Part shown: positions 16,123 to 24,226 of the stretch, one piece after another
How positions within the stretch are numbered: position 1 is the stretch's first letter
Layout: each line of letters starts with the position of its first letter
NCBI RefSeq assembly: GCF_018390555.1
Contig: NZ_JAHBGB010000002.1
Location: forward strand, 919,231-983,230
DNA: 64,000 nucleotides
Direction: 5' to 3'
DNA from: Ancylobacter oerskovii
Lineage (GTDB): Bacteria; Pseudomonadota; Alphaproteobacteria; Rhizobiales; Xanthobacteraceae
The notes under the pieces: generated by a model
The model's database searches: none
What the model saw: the letters and a program-made list of their open reading frames with translations, nothing else
What the model was told of the DNA's origin: nothing
Made by a program: the position numbers and the translations under genes

Positions 16123-16225
16123 GACCTGAACCGCTCCTCCTGCCCCCCTCCGAACGGGGGGCTCACCCTGCCACCGTCCCCACAGATAGGCGGCAAATGT
16201 GACAAAGACCAGAAGCGGCGCGCGA

Positions 16226-16318
16226 TCAGGTCCAGCTGAACAGAAACGCCCCGACCGCCAGCAGAAGAATCGCCAGCGCGGCGATCCAGTGTCGGGCGGT
16301 AAAGTCATGCATGGTCAT
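16226..16318 (-). CDS. Very small membrane protein (30 aa)
   Basis: The ORF MTMHDFTARHWIAALAILLL continues as a hydrophobic helix to FLFSWT and stop. GGGGGAGA precedes the ATG at 16318 at good distance. It lies 104 bp upstream of exoD on the same strand in another frame, so both could be on one transcript. The length, SD and a clean amphipathic-then-hydrophobic pattern argue for a translated membrane peptide. No family is known to me. Confidence 0.5.
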   Translation of the reverse strand: MTMHDFTARHWIAALAILLLAVGAFLFSWT

Positions 16319-16539
16319 GTCGTCTCTCCCCCTCTGCGCGCCGGACCGGATCAAGATACCTCAGTCATTCGCGCAATATCGAAATTTTATCGAAACAGTC
16401 CCAGTTTGCATTCGAACATATTCGTTTGCGTGTGAAACGTGGTAAATGCTCGTTCAGGCGTTGCGCAACCTGACATGATGCCACCGGCCTCCTGCGACCG
16501 GGGCGTGACGCGGCCAAGCATCGGACGAGTGAAGCACGG

Positions 16540-17994
16540 ATGCTGCAGCAGCAGACCCTCCCGCCGGCGGCGGACCGCAGCTCCGGGTTCGACGACAGCC
16601 AGATGTTCGATCTGGCGCCGATCCCGATGTGGCTGGAGGATTTCAGCGAGGTCAAGGCCCTGTTCGACGGCTGGCGCCGTGCCGGCGTCACCTCGCTGCG
16701 CGATCATCTCTGGGAGGACGAGCGCCGGGTTATGGCCTGCGCCAGCCGCATCCGGGTGCTGAAGGTCAACCAGGCGACGCTGGACCTGTTCGAGGCCGAC
16801 AGCCTCGACCACCTCGTCGCCCATCTCGACCGGGTGTTCCGCAGCGACATGCTGCGCACCCACATCGAAGAGCTGTCGCAGCTCTGGGACGGCAAGACCC
16901 AGTTCGCCAGCAACACCGCCAACTACACGCTCTCCGGCCGCCGGCTCGACGTCCAGCTCCGGGGCCATGTGCTGCCCGGCCATGAAGAGCGTCTCGACCG
17001 GGTGCTGCTGTCCACCGAGGACGTGACCGACCGCGAGAATGCCCGCCGCGCCGCCGGCAAGGCGGAGGAATACGCCCGCGGCCTGTTCGAGCATTCGCCG
17101 GTGTCGCTGTGGGTGGAGGATTTCTCCACCATCAAGCAGTTGATCGACGACCTGCGCCATCGCGGCATCGAGGATCTGCGCGTCTTCACCGATGTGCACC
17201 CGGATTTCGTGCAGCGCTGCATCAGCGAGGTGCGCGTCATCGACGTGAACCAGCACACGCTCGACCTGTTCCAGGCGGCCGACAAGAAGGCGCTGTTCGC
17301 CGGCATGGACCGGGTGTTCCGCGAGGACATGCACCGGCATTTCCGCGAGCAGTTGATCGATCTGTGGAACGGCAAGCTGATGCACCAGCGCGAGGTGGTG
17401 AACTATTCGCTGGCCGGCGACGAGATCAACCTGCTGCTGCAATTCTCGGTGCTGCCGGGGCGCGAGCACGACTGGTCGCTGGTGCAGCTGGCGCTCACCG
17501 ACATCACCGCCCGCAAGAAGGCCGAGGCTTATCTCGAATATCTCGGCAATCACGACGTGCTGACGCGGCTCTACAACCGCTCCTTCTATGTCGACGAGCT
17601 GAACCGGCTGGAGCGGCGCGGCCCCTTCCCCGTCACCGTGGTGATGATCGACCTCAACGACCTCAAGCAGGTCAACGACCAGCTCGGCCACGCGGCCGGC
17701 GACGCGCTGCTGCGCCGGGCCGGCGAGGTGCTTGCCAAGGCGATCGACAAGCCCAACGTCGCGGCCCGCATCGGCGGCGACGAGTTCGCCGTGCTGCTGC
17801 CGGGCGTCGATGCCGACGGAGCCGGAGCGATCATGGCCGAGATCGCCGAGCTGATCGCGATGAACAACCAGTTCTATTCGGCGCAGGCGCTCAGCGTTTC
17901 CATGGGCATGGCCACCAGCGAGCCGGGTGAGCGCCTGGAAGCGGTGGTGCGGCGCGCCGATCTGCACATGTACGAGAACAAGCGCGGCCAGTAA
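16540..17994 (+). CDS. Diguanylate cyclase with duplicated PAS-like sensor modules
   Basis: This 484-residue soluble protein should make cyclic di-GMP. The C-terminal GGDEF domain carries RIGGDEFAVLLPG intact and the GTP-binding segment NDLKQVNDQLGHAAGD. The RxxD inhibitory site expected five residues before GGDEF is absent (DKPN instead), so product inhibition is unlikely. The N-terminal 330 residues hold two homologous modules, beginning PMWLEDFSEVKALFDGWRRA (about 29) and SLWVEDFSTIKQLIDDLRHR (about 188), each with a later VNQ.TLDLF. This is the PAS variant with WxEDFS that recurs in pairs. No membrane segment is seen. The upstream region 16319-16539 is AT-rich and presumably holds the promoter. 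Confidence 0.92.
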   Translation: MLQQQTLPPAADRSSGFDDSQMFDLAPIPMWLEDFSEVKALFDGWRRAGVTSLRDHLWEDERRVMACASRIRVLKVNQATLDLFEADSLDHLVAHLDRVFRSDMLRTHIEELSQLWDGKTQFASNTANYTLSGRRLDVQLRGHVLPGHEERLDRVLLSTEDVTDRENARRAAGKAEEYARGLFEHSPVSLWVEDFSTIKQLIDDLRHRGIEDLRVFTDVHPDFVQRCISEVRVIDVNQHTLDLFQAADKKALFAGMDRVFREDMHRHFREQLIDLWNGKLMHQREVVNYSLAGDEINLLLQFSVLPGREHDWSLVQLALTDITARKKAEAYLEYLGNHDVLTRLYNRSFYVDELNRLERRGPFPVTVVMIDLNDLKQVNDQLGHAAGDALLRRAGEVLAKAIDKPNVAARIGGDEFAVLLPGVDADGAGAIMAEIAELIAMNNQFYSAQALSVSMGMATSEPGERLEAVVRRADLHMYENKRGQ

Positions 17995-18027
17995 CCGGCC
18001 CCGAAGATCGGTACCCTGGGCCGCTCG

Positions 18028-18447
18028 TCACGCCGGCGCCGTCCGTCCCTCCAGCCCGCCGGCATGGACGAAGCACAGCTTGTTGCCCTCGGGGTCGCGG
18101 CCATAGGCGCCGTAATAGTCGGGATCGTAATGCAGGCGCAGCCCCGGCGCCCCCTCATCCGTGCCGCCGCTGGCCACCAGCGCCCGCCAGGCGGCGTCCA
18201 CCGCCGCCGGCGAGGGCGCGGCGAAGCTCACCTGCGTCCCGTTGCCCCAGGTGGCCGGCAGGCCGTTGAACGGCAGCTGCACGAAGAATTGCGGCCAGCG
18301 CCGGCCGGGCATCACCCACATCGAACCGGGCGGCCCGCCATCGTCGGCAAGATCCAGCCGCTCGAGGCCGAGCGGCGCCAGCACGGTGTCGTAGAAGGCG
18401 GTCAGGCGCGGCAGGTCGCGCGCGCCGAGGATGATGTGGGTGAACAT
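18028..18447 (-). CDS. VOC/glyoxalase-like protein
   Basis: A 139-residue single-module VOC protein begins FTHIILGARDLPRLTAFYDT and ends GAYGRDPEGNKLCFVHAGG, where the final E/K and DPEGN mark the second half. Similar proteins are annotated as glyoxalase-like or lactoylglutathione-lyase-like; the substrate is unknown. GAGGA lies before the ATG at 18447. It is convergent with the diguanylate cyclase gene and divergent from fpr. Confidence 0.82.
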   Translation of the reverse strand: MFTHIILGARDLPRLTAFYDTVLAPLGLERLDLADDGGPPGSMWVMPGRRWPQFFVQLPFNGLPATWGNGTQVSFAAPSPAAVDAAWRALVASGGTDEGAPGLRLHYDPDYYGAYGRDPEGNKLCFVHAGGLEGRTAPA

Positions 18448-18624
18448 GGCGTCCTCGTCGGCCCCGTCTGTGTCCCATTGGGACCGGCGGAGCCGCCCTG
18501 CGCAAGGCGCAACACGGAAATGTCACGGACTGCTCGACAGCGGCGCCGTTGCGCAGTAAACCCCGCCGCAGAGAATTACATGACTTCCGGCTTGTTTGGA
18601 AGTTTTCACAAAAACGGTTCGTAA

Positions 18625-19398
18625 ATGAGCAACCTGCATCACGAGCGCGTCCTGTCGGTGCACCACTGGACCGACAACCTGTTCACCTTCACCACCACGC
18701 GCGACCCGGCGCTGCGCTTCAAGAACGGCCAGTTCGTGATGATCGGCCTGCCGGTGAACGGCAAGCCGCTGCTGCGCGCCTATTCCATCGCCAGCGCCAA
18801 TTACGAGGAGACGCTGGAGTTCTTCTCGATCAAGGTACCGAACGGCCCGCTCACCTCGCGGCTGAAGAACCTGAAGATCGGCGACGAGGTGATCGTCGGG
18901 CGCAAGCCCACCGGCACGCTGCTGGTCGATTATCTGGTGCCCGGCCGCCGGCTCTATCTGCTCGCCACCGGCACCGGCCTGGCGCCGTTCATGAGCCTGA
19001 TCAAGGACCCGGAGACCTACGAGACTTACGAGAAGGTCATCCTGGTGCACGGCGTGCGCACGGTGGGTGAGCTCGCCTATCAGGACTTCATCGAGAAGGA
19101 GCTGCCGGACAACGAGTATTTCGGCGAGCTGGTGCGCGAGAAGCTGGTCTATTACCCGACCGTCACCCGCGAGCCCTATCGCAACCAGGGCCGCATCACC
19201 GACCTGATCACCTCGGGCAAGCTGTTCGCCGATCTCGGCCTGCCGCCGCTCGACAAGGAGGACGACCGCGTCATGCTGTGCGGCAGCCCGCAGCTGCTCG
19301 ACGACATGCGCGTCATCCTCAAGGATCTCGCCTTCGAGGAGGGGTCGACGACCGAGCCCGGCGATTTCGTGATCGAGAAGGCCTTCGTCGAGAAGTAA
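18625..19398 (+). CDS. fpr: Ferredoxin/flavodoxin-NADP+ reductase
   Basis: This 257-residue FAD enzyme exchanges electrons between NADPH and ferredoxin or flavodoxin. It shows the FAD site RAYSIASANYEETLEFFSIK, the pyrophosphate motif LLATGTGLAPFMSLI, the NADP site VMLCGSPQLLDDM and a C-terminal ending FVIEKAFVEK typical of the bacterial subclass in Proteobacteria (Azotobacter/Rhodobacter type). The start ATG at 18625 has a weak SD within an AT-rich leader. In related bacteria fpr answers to oxidative or iron stress, but no SoxR or Fur box was recognised here. Confidence 0.95.
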   Translation: MSNLHHERVLSVHHWTDNLFTFTTTRDPALRFKNGQFVMIGLPVNGKPLLRAYSIASANYEETLEFFSIKVPNGPLTSRLKNLKIGDEVIVGRKPTGTLLVDYLVPGRRLYLLATGTGLAPFMSLIKDPETYETYEKVILVHGVRTVGELAYQDFIEKELPDNEYFGELVREKLVYYPTVTREPYRNQGRITDLITSGKLFADLGLPPLDKEDDRVMLCGSPQLLDDMRVILKDLAFEEGSTTEPGDFVIEKAFVEK

Positions 19399-19471
19399 GC
19401 GCCTCGATCAGCATTCCGACCAGTTGCACCCCGGCCCGCACCAGCGCCCCGACCATTCCCATGGCCGGGCC

Positions 19472-19777
19472 TCAGCGCAGCCGGCCGGGGTCGCGCGGCA
19501 TGTCGCGATCCCGCGCCGCCTCCTCGGGCGAGAGCACGCGATATTCCGCATCGATCACCGTGGTGTCGCCGGCAGGGCGCCGCGGCTTGACGCCGAACAG
19601 CTTGTAGGCGAGGCCGGCGATCAGCAGCACCGGCGCCACCACGATGAACACGCTTGCCGCCACCAGCGCCAGCGCCGTGCCGATCGCCAGCGCCACGGCG
19701 ACGACGATCGCCACCTGCCACCAGCTCACCCGCCGCACGCTGAACCGCATCTGGCCGAACGGATCGTTCGCGTTCAT
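19472..19777 (-). CDS. Small two-pass membrane protein, hypothetical
   Basis: A 101-residue protein has a hydrophobic core QVAIVVAVALAIGTALALVA followed by SVFIVVAPVLLIAGLAYKLF, probably a helical hairpin. Charged ends include the C-terminal VIDAEYRVLSPEEAARDRD. No family was recognised. The tail YRVLSPEEAARDRD resembles tails of small alphaproteobacterial envelope proteins. It is convergent with fpr. Confidence 0.65.
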   Translation of the reverse strand: MNANDPFGQMRFSVRRVSWWQVAIVVAVALAIGTALALVAASVFIVVAPVLLIAGLAYKLFGVKPRRPAGDTTVIDAEYRVLSPEEAARDRDMPRDPGRLR

Positions 19778-19976
19778 TCCTGTCCCTTCCCTGGCTCACG
19801 GTCGCCCCGTGCCCCGGTGATATGGGATGAAACCCTGCGGGTTCCAGACGAGCGCGGCTGAAATTCCCGTGGGCGCGACATTGCGCGCGACGGCGAAGCC
19901 GCGATAGACCGTTCCGATCGCGGCGCTGCCGGCGGCCGGCACGGCCCCGGGGCCCGCCGGAAGCGAAAGAACCATC

Positions 19977-20474
19977 ATGCGGCTTCGCCATGCGCAGGAG
20001 CGCGACCTCGTCGGCATCCTCGACATCTATAATCGCGCCGTCCTCACCTCCACCGCCATCTGGAACGACACGCTGGTCGACCTCGCCAATCGCCGCGCCT
20101 GGCTCATCGACCGCGTCTCCAAGCGCTATCCGGTGATGGTGGCGGTGGACGAGAACGCCGACGACGCCGTGCTCGGCTATGCCAGCTTCGGCGATTTCCG
20201 CCCCTTCGACGGCTACCGCATCAGCGTCGAGCATTCCGTCTATGTGGCGGAGGAGGCGCGGGGACAGGGGATCGGCGGCCAATTGGTGGAGACGCTGTTC
20301 GAGCCGGCCCGCGCGCTCGGCAAGAAGGTGATGATCGGCGCCATCACCGGCGGCAATGCGCCGTCCCTCGCCTTGCACAGGCGGCTCGGCTTCGAGGAGA
20401 GCGGCCATCTGCGCGGCATCGGCACCAAGTTCGGCGAGCGGCTCGATCTGGTGCTGGTGCAGAAGGAATTGTGA
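19977..20474 (+). CDS. GNAT N-acetyltransferase, phosphinothricin acetyltransferase-like
   Basis: This 165-residue acetyl-CoA-dependent transferase opens RLRHAQERDLVGILDIYNRA and has the acyl-CoA loop SVYVAEEARGQGIGGQLVET (R/QxxGxG/A type) and IGAITGGNAPSLALHRRLGF. That layout is typical of PAT/YncA proteins, which acetylate phosphinothricin-like or methionine-sulfone-like amino acids. The natural substrate here is unknown. A perfect 8-bp hairpin begins at the stop codon. Confidence 0.88.
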   Translation: MRLRHAQERDLVGILDIYNRAVLTSTAIWNDTLVDLANRRAWLIDRVSKRYPVMVAVDENADDAVLGYASFGDFRPFDGYRISVEHSVYVAEEARGQGIGGQLVETLFEPARALGKKVMIGAITGGNAPSLALHRRLGFEESGHLRGIGTKFGERLDLVLVQKEL

Positions 20475-20491
20475 GGGCGAAAGTCGCCCTC
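20473..20491 (+). terminator. Hairpin at the end of the acetyltransferase gene
   Basis: GAGGGCGA-AAG-TCGCCCTC is a perfect 8-bp stem that starts inside the TGA stop. No T-run follows, so it may stabilise the mRNA end or terminate weakly. Confidence 0.45.
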
Positions 20492-20507
20492 GCTCCGACC
20501 CACGAAA

Positions 20508-20578
20508 CCACCTGCCGCCTACCACCTGCCGCCTACCACCTGCCGCCTGCCGCCTGCCGCCTGCCGCCTGCCGCCTGC
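20508..20578. repeat. Pyrimidine-rich 7-bp microsatellite (CCGCCTG/CCGCCTACCA)
   Basis: About nine consecutive heptamer-like units cctgccg alternate at first with cctaccac. The strand asymmetry (C/T on plus) and unit length would make it slippage-prone. No gene is supported in 20475-20759. Confidence 0.75.
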
Positions 20579-20583
20579 GCAAC

Positions 20584-20673
20584 GTCATGCCCGGGCTTGA
20601 CCCGGGCATCCACGTTTTGGAAAGGCGCGCCCGGCGGGAAGACATGGATGGCCGGGCCGAGCCCGGCCATGAC
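20584..20673. repeat. Single copy of the 90-bp palindromic element
   Basis: It begins GTCATGCCCGGGCTTGACCC and ends CCGGCCATGAC, matching the elements at 12128-12782 in length and arm structure with a diverged centre. It lies between the acetyltransferase gene and the convergent end of ahcY. Confidence 0.85.
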
Positions 20674-20710
20674 GTTCCTCGGGCAGCCACTCCGGCCGGA
20701 AACGCAGAAA

Positions 20711-20728
20711 GCCGGGGCAAGCCCCGGC
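20711..20728 (-). terminator. Rho-independent terminator of ahcY
   Basis: On the minus strand a perfect GCCGGGGC-TT-GCCCCGGC stem is followed by TTTCTGCGTTT, 32 bp after the ahcY stop. Confidence 0.75.
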
Positions 20729-20759
20729 CTTCGCATGATCCGTCGGAAACCGTCGCCGC

Positions 20760-22166
20760 TCAGTAGCGGTAATGGTCCGGCTTGAACGGCCCCTCGACCG
20801 GCACGCCGATATAGTCGGCCTGCTCGGGGCGCAGCTTGGTCAGCTTCACGCCCAGCTTCTCGAGGTGCAGCGCCGCCACCTTCTCGTCGAGCACCTTCGG
20901 CAGAGTGTAGACCTTCTTCTCGTACTTGCCGGAATGGGCCCACAGCTCGATCTGCGCCAGCGTCTGGTTGGAGAAGGAGGACGACATCACGAAGGAGGGG
21001 TGGCCCATGGCGTTGCCGAGGTTCACCAGCCGGCCTTCCGACAAGAGGATGATGCGGCTGCCGCCCGGGAACTCGATCTCGTCGACCTGCGGCTTGATGT
21101 TGGTCCACTTGAAGTTGCGCAGGCCGGCGACCTGGATCTCGTTGTCGAAGTGGCCGATGTTGCAGACGATGGCCCGGTCCTTCATCTGCCGCATGTGATC
21201 GACGGTGATGATGTCCTTGTTGCCGGTGCAGGTGACGTAGATGTCGGCGCGCGAGAAGGCGTCCTCGATGGTCGCCACCTCGTAGCCTTCCATCGACGCC
21301 TGCAGGGCGCAGATCGGATCGACCTCGGAGACGATGACGCGGGCGCCGGCCTGGCGCAGCGAGGCGGCCGAGCCCTTGCCGACATCGCCGAAGCCGGCGA
21401 CGAAGGCGACCTTGCCGGCCAGCATCACGTCGGTGCCGCGGCGGATGGCGTCGACCAGCGATTCGCGGCAGCCATAGAGGTTGTCGAACTTCGACTTGGT
21501 GACGCTGTCGTTGACGTTGATCGCCGGGAACAACAGCTTGCCCTGCTCGGCGAGCTTGTAGAGGCGGTGCACGCCCGTCGTCGTCTCTTCCGACACGCCC
21601 TTGATCGCCTTGGCGACCTCGGCGAACCAGCCCTTCGGCTTCTCGGCGAGCAGGCGCTTGATCAGCGCAAAGAAGATTTCCTCTTCCTCGGAGCCGGGGG
21701 TGTCGAGGAAGCCGGTGTCGCCGCCCTCGGCCTTGAGGCCGTAATGCACCAGCATGGTGGCGTCGCCGCCATCGTCGAGGATGAGGTTGGGAACGCCACC
21801 ACCGTGCCAGTCGAACAGCTTGGCGGTGTAGTCCCAGTACTCGGTCAGTGTCTCGCCCTTATAGGCGAAGACCGGGATACCGGCCTGCGCGATGGCGGCG
21901 GCGGCATGGTCCTGCGTCGAGAAGATGTTGCAGGAGACCCAGCGCACATCGGCGCCGAGCGCCTTCAGCGTCTCGATCAGCACCGCGGTCTGGATGGTCA
22001 TGTGCAGCGAGCCGGCGATGCGCGCGCCCTTCAGCGGCTGCGAGGGGCCGTATTCGGCGCGGATCGCCATCAGGCCCGGCATTTCGGTCTCGGCGAGCTC
22101 GATCTCCTTGCGGCCGAAGCCGGCGAGGCCGATGTCCTTGACGATGTAGTCGCTGGCAAGCGCCAT
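20760..22166 (-). CDS. ahcY: Adenosylhomocysteinase (S-adenosylhomocysteine hydrolase)
   Basis: This 468-residue NAD-dependent cytosolic enzyme splits S-adenosylhomocysteine into adenosine and homocysteine and so relieves inhibition of methyltransferases. It shows the NAD fold [40 protein letters not shown], the substrate region [13 protein letters not shown] and the C-terminal tail [13 protein letters not shown] that contributes to the neighbouring NAD site. The ATG at 22166 has AAGGA at good distance; the in-frame upstream ATG is in the leader. An almost ideal palindromic operator lies 131 bp upstream. Its place after ptsH is the usual Rhizobiales order. Confidence 0.97.
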   Translation of the reverse strand: MALASDYIVKDIGLAGFGRKEIELAETEMPGLMAIRAEYGPSQPLKGARIAGSLHMTIQTAVLIETLKALGADVRWVSCNIFSTQDHAAAAIAQAGIPVFAYKGETLTEYWDYTAKLFDWHGGGVPNLILDDGGDATMLVHYGLKAEGGDTGFLDTPGSEEEEIFFALIKRLLAEKPKGWFAEVAKAIKGVSEETTTGVHRLYKLAEQGKLLFPAINVNDSVTKSKFDNLYGCRESLVDAIRRGTDVMLAGKVAFVAGFGDVGKGSAASLRQAGARVIVSEVDPICALQASMEGYEVATIEDAFSRADIYVTCTGNKDIITVDHMRQMKDRAIVCNIGHFDNEIQVAGLRNFKWTNIKPQVDEIEFPGGSRIILLSEGRLVNLGNAMGHPSFVMSSSFSNQTLAQIELWAHSGKYEKKVYTLPKVLDEKVAALHLEKLGVKLTKLRPEQADYIGVPVEGPFKPDHYRY

Positions 22167-22296
22167 GGTCGGGTTCCTTGTGCCTGAGGGACCGCGAGCC
22201 GCCTCCATGCCGACGGGCCTGGACGAAGCGGCCCCGGTCCGGTGGATCGAAGCTCGGCCAGGTTGATAGCAGCCCCGGCCGAAGGTTTCAATAACG

Positions 22297-22316
22297 ATAT
22301 AAAGATGTCTTTATAT
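22297..22316. promoter_or_regulatory. Palindromic operator upstream of ahcY, ATATAAAGA-TG-TCTTTATAT
   Basis: Perfect 9-bp arms are separated by 2 bp, in an AT-rich island within a very GC-rich region. The sequence agrees with my recollection of the SahR (ArsR-family, S-adenosylhomocysteine-sensing) operator of Rhizobiales methionine-cycle genes. The regulator gene is not in the window. Confidence 0.7.
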
Positions 22317-22368
22317 GACAGAGGCGGAGACACAGAACCCGTCACGCGCCGCCCCCCCTCGCTTGATC

Positions 22369-22640
22369 CTCCCCCCAATCGGGAGAGGGAGCCCCCGCGC
22401 ACCGACCCCGCCCAGCCGGTCCCCTTGATTGATCCTCTCCCCGTTGGGGAGAGGTGGCCCGCGCAGCGGGTCGGTGAGGGGCCACGACATCGGGAGGCGC
22501 TGAGCACCCCTTACCCCACCCCTCTCCCCGTCGGGGAGAGGGGGCCCGGCGCACCGGCCCCCACCCAGCAGGTCCCCTTGCCCCTCCCCTTGGCGGAGGA
22601 GGAGCCGCCGCGCCCAGCCCATTGGACACCGTCCCGCGAG
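22369..22640. repeat. Cluster of CCTCTCCCC-N3-GGGGAGAGG hairpin boxes
   Basis: Perfect boxes are at 22434-22454 (9-bp arms) and 22520-22542 (10-bp arms); degraded ones are near 22369 and 22588. Each is embedded in a related ~85-bp context (cccagccggtccccttga...). A further perfect box is at 30251-30273. The rest of 22317-22764 contains no recognisable gene. Confidence 0.8.
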
Positions 22641-22764
22641 GGATCGATCCGGTCCACATCCTGAGAGGATGACCGGCAAGCACGTCCCAGGAGGATGAAC
22701 CAATGGAAGATAGCCGCGAGCCCGACACTCCCGGTCGAGCGCCCGCGCGGCCCGAGCGGCCGGC

Positions 22765-23058
22765 CTACTCGCCTTCGCCGAAGCGGTCGCCCACCAGCTC
22801 GGTCAGGGCGTCGAGCGCCGCTTCCGCCTCGCGGCCCTCGGCGGCGACCATGATCGATGTTCCCGGCGCCGCCGCCAGCATCATCAGGCCCATGATGGAG
22901 GTGCCGCTCACCGTTTCGCCGCAGCGCGTCACCTGCACCGTGGCGTCGAAGCGCTCCACCGTCTGCACGAACTTGGCGGAGGCACGGGCATGCAGGCCGC
23001 GCTTGTTCAGTATGGGCAGTTCGCGCTGCAGGGTGGCGGAGGTGCTGGCCAAGGTCAT
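22765..23058 (-). CDS. ptsH: HPr phosphocarrier protein of the regulatory PTS
   Basis: The 97-residue protein has the EI phosphorylation site KRGLHARASAKF (His23) and the kinase-regulated serine in SGTSIMGLMML (Ser54), equivalent to Ser46 of classical HPr. The conserved SIMG context matches the presence of an HPr kinase gene in the same cluster. In Alphaproteobacteria this HPr usually serves a regulatory rather than sugar-transporting PTS. Its ATG overlaps the manX stop as ATGA, implying translational coupling. No enzyme I gene is in the window. Confidence 0.95.
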   Translation of the reverse strand: MTLASTSATLQRELPILNKRGLHARASAKFVQTVERFDATVQVTRCGETVSGTSIMGLMMLAAAPGTSIMVAAEGREAEAALDALTELVGDRFGEGE

Positions 23059-23456
23059 TTACCCGCGAGCACCCGGCTGGCGATGTTGATGTATTTGCGC
23101 CCGGCCTCCTGCGCCTGGGCCACCGCGGCCTCCATCGGCACCTCGGCGCGCACCGTGGCGAGCTTCACCAGCATCGGCAGGTTGATGCCGGCCACCACCT
23201 CGATGTCGGGCTCGGTCATCACCGAGATGGCGAGGTTGGACGGGGTGCCGCCGAACATGTCGGTGAGGATCACCACGCCCTCGCCGCTGTTCACCGCCTT
23301 GACCGAGGCGACGATGTCGAGGCGACGCTGCTCGATGTCGTCGTCGGGGCCGATGGTGACGGCCTCGATCTGGGACTGCGGTCCCATCACATGTTCCAAC
23401 GCCGCACGGAACTCGCTGGCAAGGCGTCCGTGGGTGACGAGTACAAGCCCTATCAT
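23055..23456 (-). CDS. manX: PTS EIIA component of the mannose family (regulatory EIIA-Man)
   Basis: The 133-residue protein starts MIGLVLVTHGRLASEFRAAL with the phosphorylatable His9 and contains VVILTDMFGGTPSNLAI and AGINLPMLVKLATVR, the EIIA-Man fold. No EIIB, EIIC or EIID partner is nearby, as is typical for Rhizobiales, where this protein receives phosphate from HPr and has a regulatory role. The ATG at 23456 is chosen because the fold begins there; the longer open frame upstream is not homologous. It overlaps ptsH by 4 bp. A 276-bp gap (23457-23732) separates it from hprK and contains no gene I can support. Confidence 0.94.
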   Translation of the reverse strand: MIGLVLVTHGRLASEFRAALEHVMGPQSQIEAVTIGPDDDIEQRRLDIVASVKAVNSGEGVVILTDMFGGTPSNLAISVMTEPDIEVVAGINLPMLVKLATVRAEVPMEAAVAQAQEAGRKYINIASRVLAGK

Positions 23457-23732
23457 TCTGCTCCGCCGTGCGCTGACCGGCACGAAACCGGGCGCGTCCC
23501 CTCCGACATCGCCCAAGGCTTTCGAGGCAAGCGGGTCCTCCCCCGCTCCCGTGGGGGAAGCATCATCGTTGCGCTGCACATAAATGGCAAGTGCGCCGCG
23601 TGAAAGGCTGGGGATGACGCGGCGGGCCCGCCGCGCGGCCGGCATCGCCGCAAGTCGCGGAGATTGCTCGCCTATCCGCCGGCGCCCCGGCGGCACGCAC
23701 GCAGGACGCCGGCAAATTCCCTCGAATATGCT

Positions 23733-24218
23733 TTAAGTTTCCTGAAGTCCGCTCTCGGTCGAGAGCATCGCCAGCACCTGGTGCACCGCATCGCCGCGAT
23801 CATAGACCGGCAACCGGGTGAGCGTGACGCCGCCGAGCGCAATGCGGCAATCCTCCGGGCGCGGCAGCCGGGCGCCGTCGGTGGTGGCGAGATCGACCAC
23901 CAGCGCCACCTCCACCTCCTCGACATAGGGCACCCGGCGCAGCCCGGCGCCGCGCACCTCGATGAGGCCGGCGAGCACCGGCACCGGCGCGGCGATCAGC
24001 CCGTCGCCGCGTCGCTCCAGTATCAGGCGGTCGTCGCCGACCAGCACCGTCTCGGGGATCAGCCCGGTTCGCCCGGCCAGCAGCAGCGCGAAGGCGAGAT
24101 GCGACTTGCCGGCGCCGGAAGGCCCGCGGATCAGCACCCCGGCCTCGCCCACCCGCACGCAGGAGGCGTGATGGGTGGAGCTGAAATGCGGGTCGGCGAG
24201 GCGTTCGTTCTCGGCCAT
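23733..24218 (-). CDS. hprK: HPr kinase/phosphorylase (short alphaproteobacterial form)
   Basis: This ~161-residue protein corresponds to the C-terminal catalytic half of classical HprK, as usual in Alphaproteobacteria. It shows the P-loop LIRGPSGAGKSHLAF, the following LVGDDRLILERRGD and the HASC segment at the start. It phosphorylates the regulatory serine of HPr and can reverse it. The ATG at 24218 has AGGGA upstream; a GTG at 24230 overlaps the chvG stop as GTGA and is an alternative start, in either case implying coupling to chvG. The metal-binding and HPr-binding C-terminal part is present. Confidence 0.93.
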   Translation of the reverse strand: MAENERLADPHFSSTHHASCVRVGEAGVLIRGPSGAGKSHLAFALLLAGRTGLIPETVLVGDDRLILERRGDGLIAAPVPVLAGLIEVRGAGLRRVPYVEEVEVALVVDLATTDGARLPRPEDCRIALGGVTLTRLPVYDRGDAVHQVLAMLSTESGLQET

Positions 24219-24226
24219 CTCTTCCC

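Noticed and set aside
15460..16308. Longer ExoD reading frame starting at 16308.
   Set aside because: The extra ~62 residues lack family similarity and overlap a small membrane ORF with its own SD; the GTG at 16122 fits better.
22167..22320. S-adenosylhomocysteine or SAM riboswitch in the ahcY leader.
   Set aside because: I could not find the conserved pairing elements; the palindrome is better read as a protein operator.
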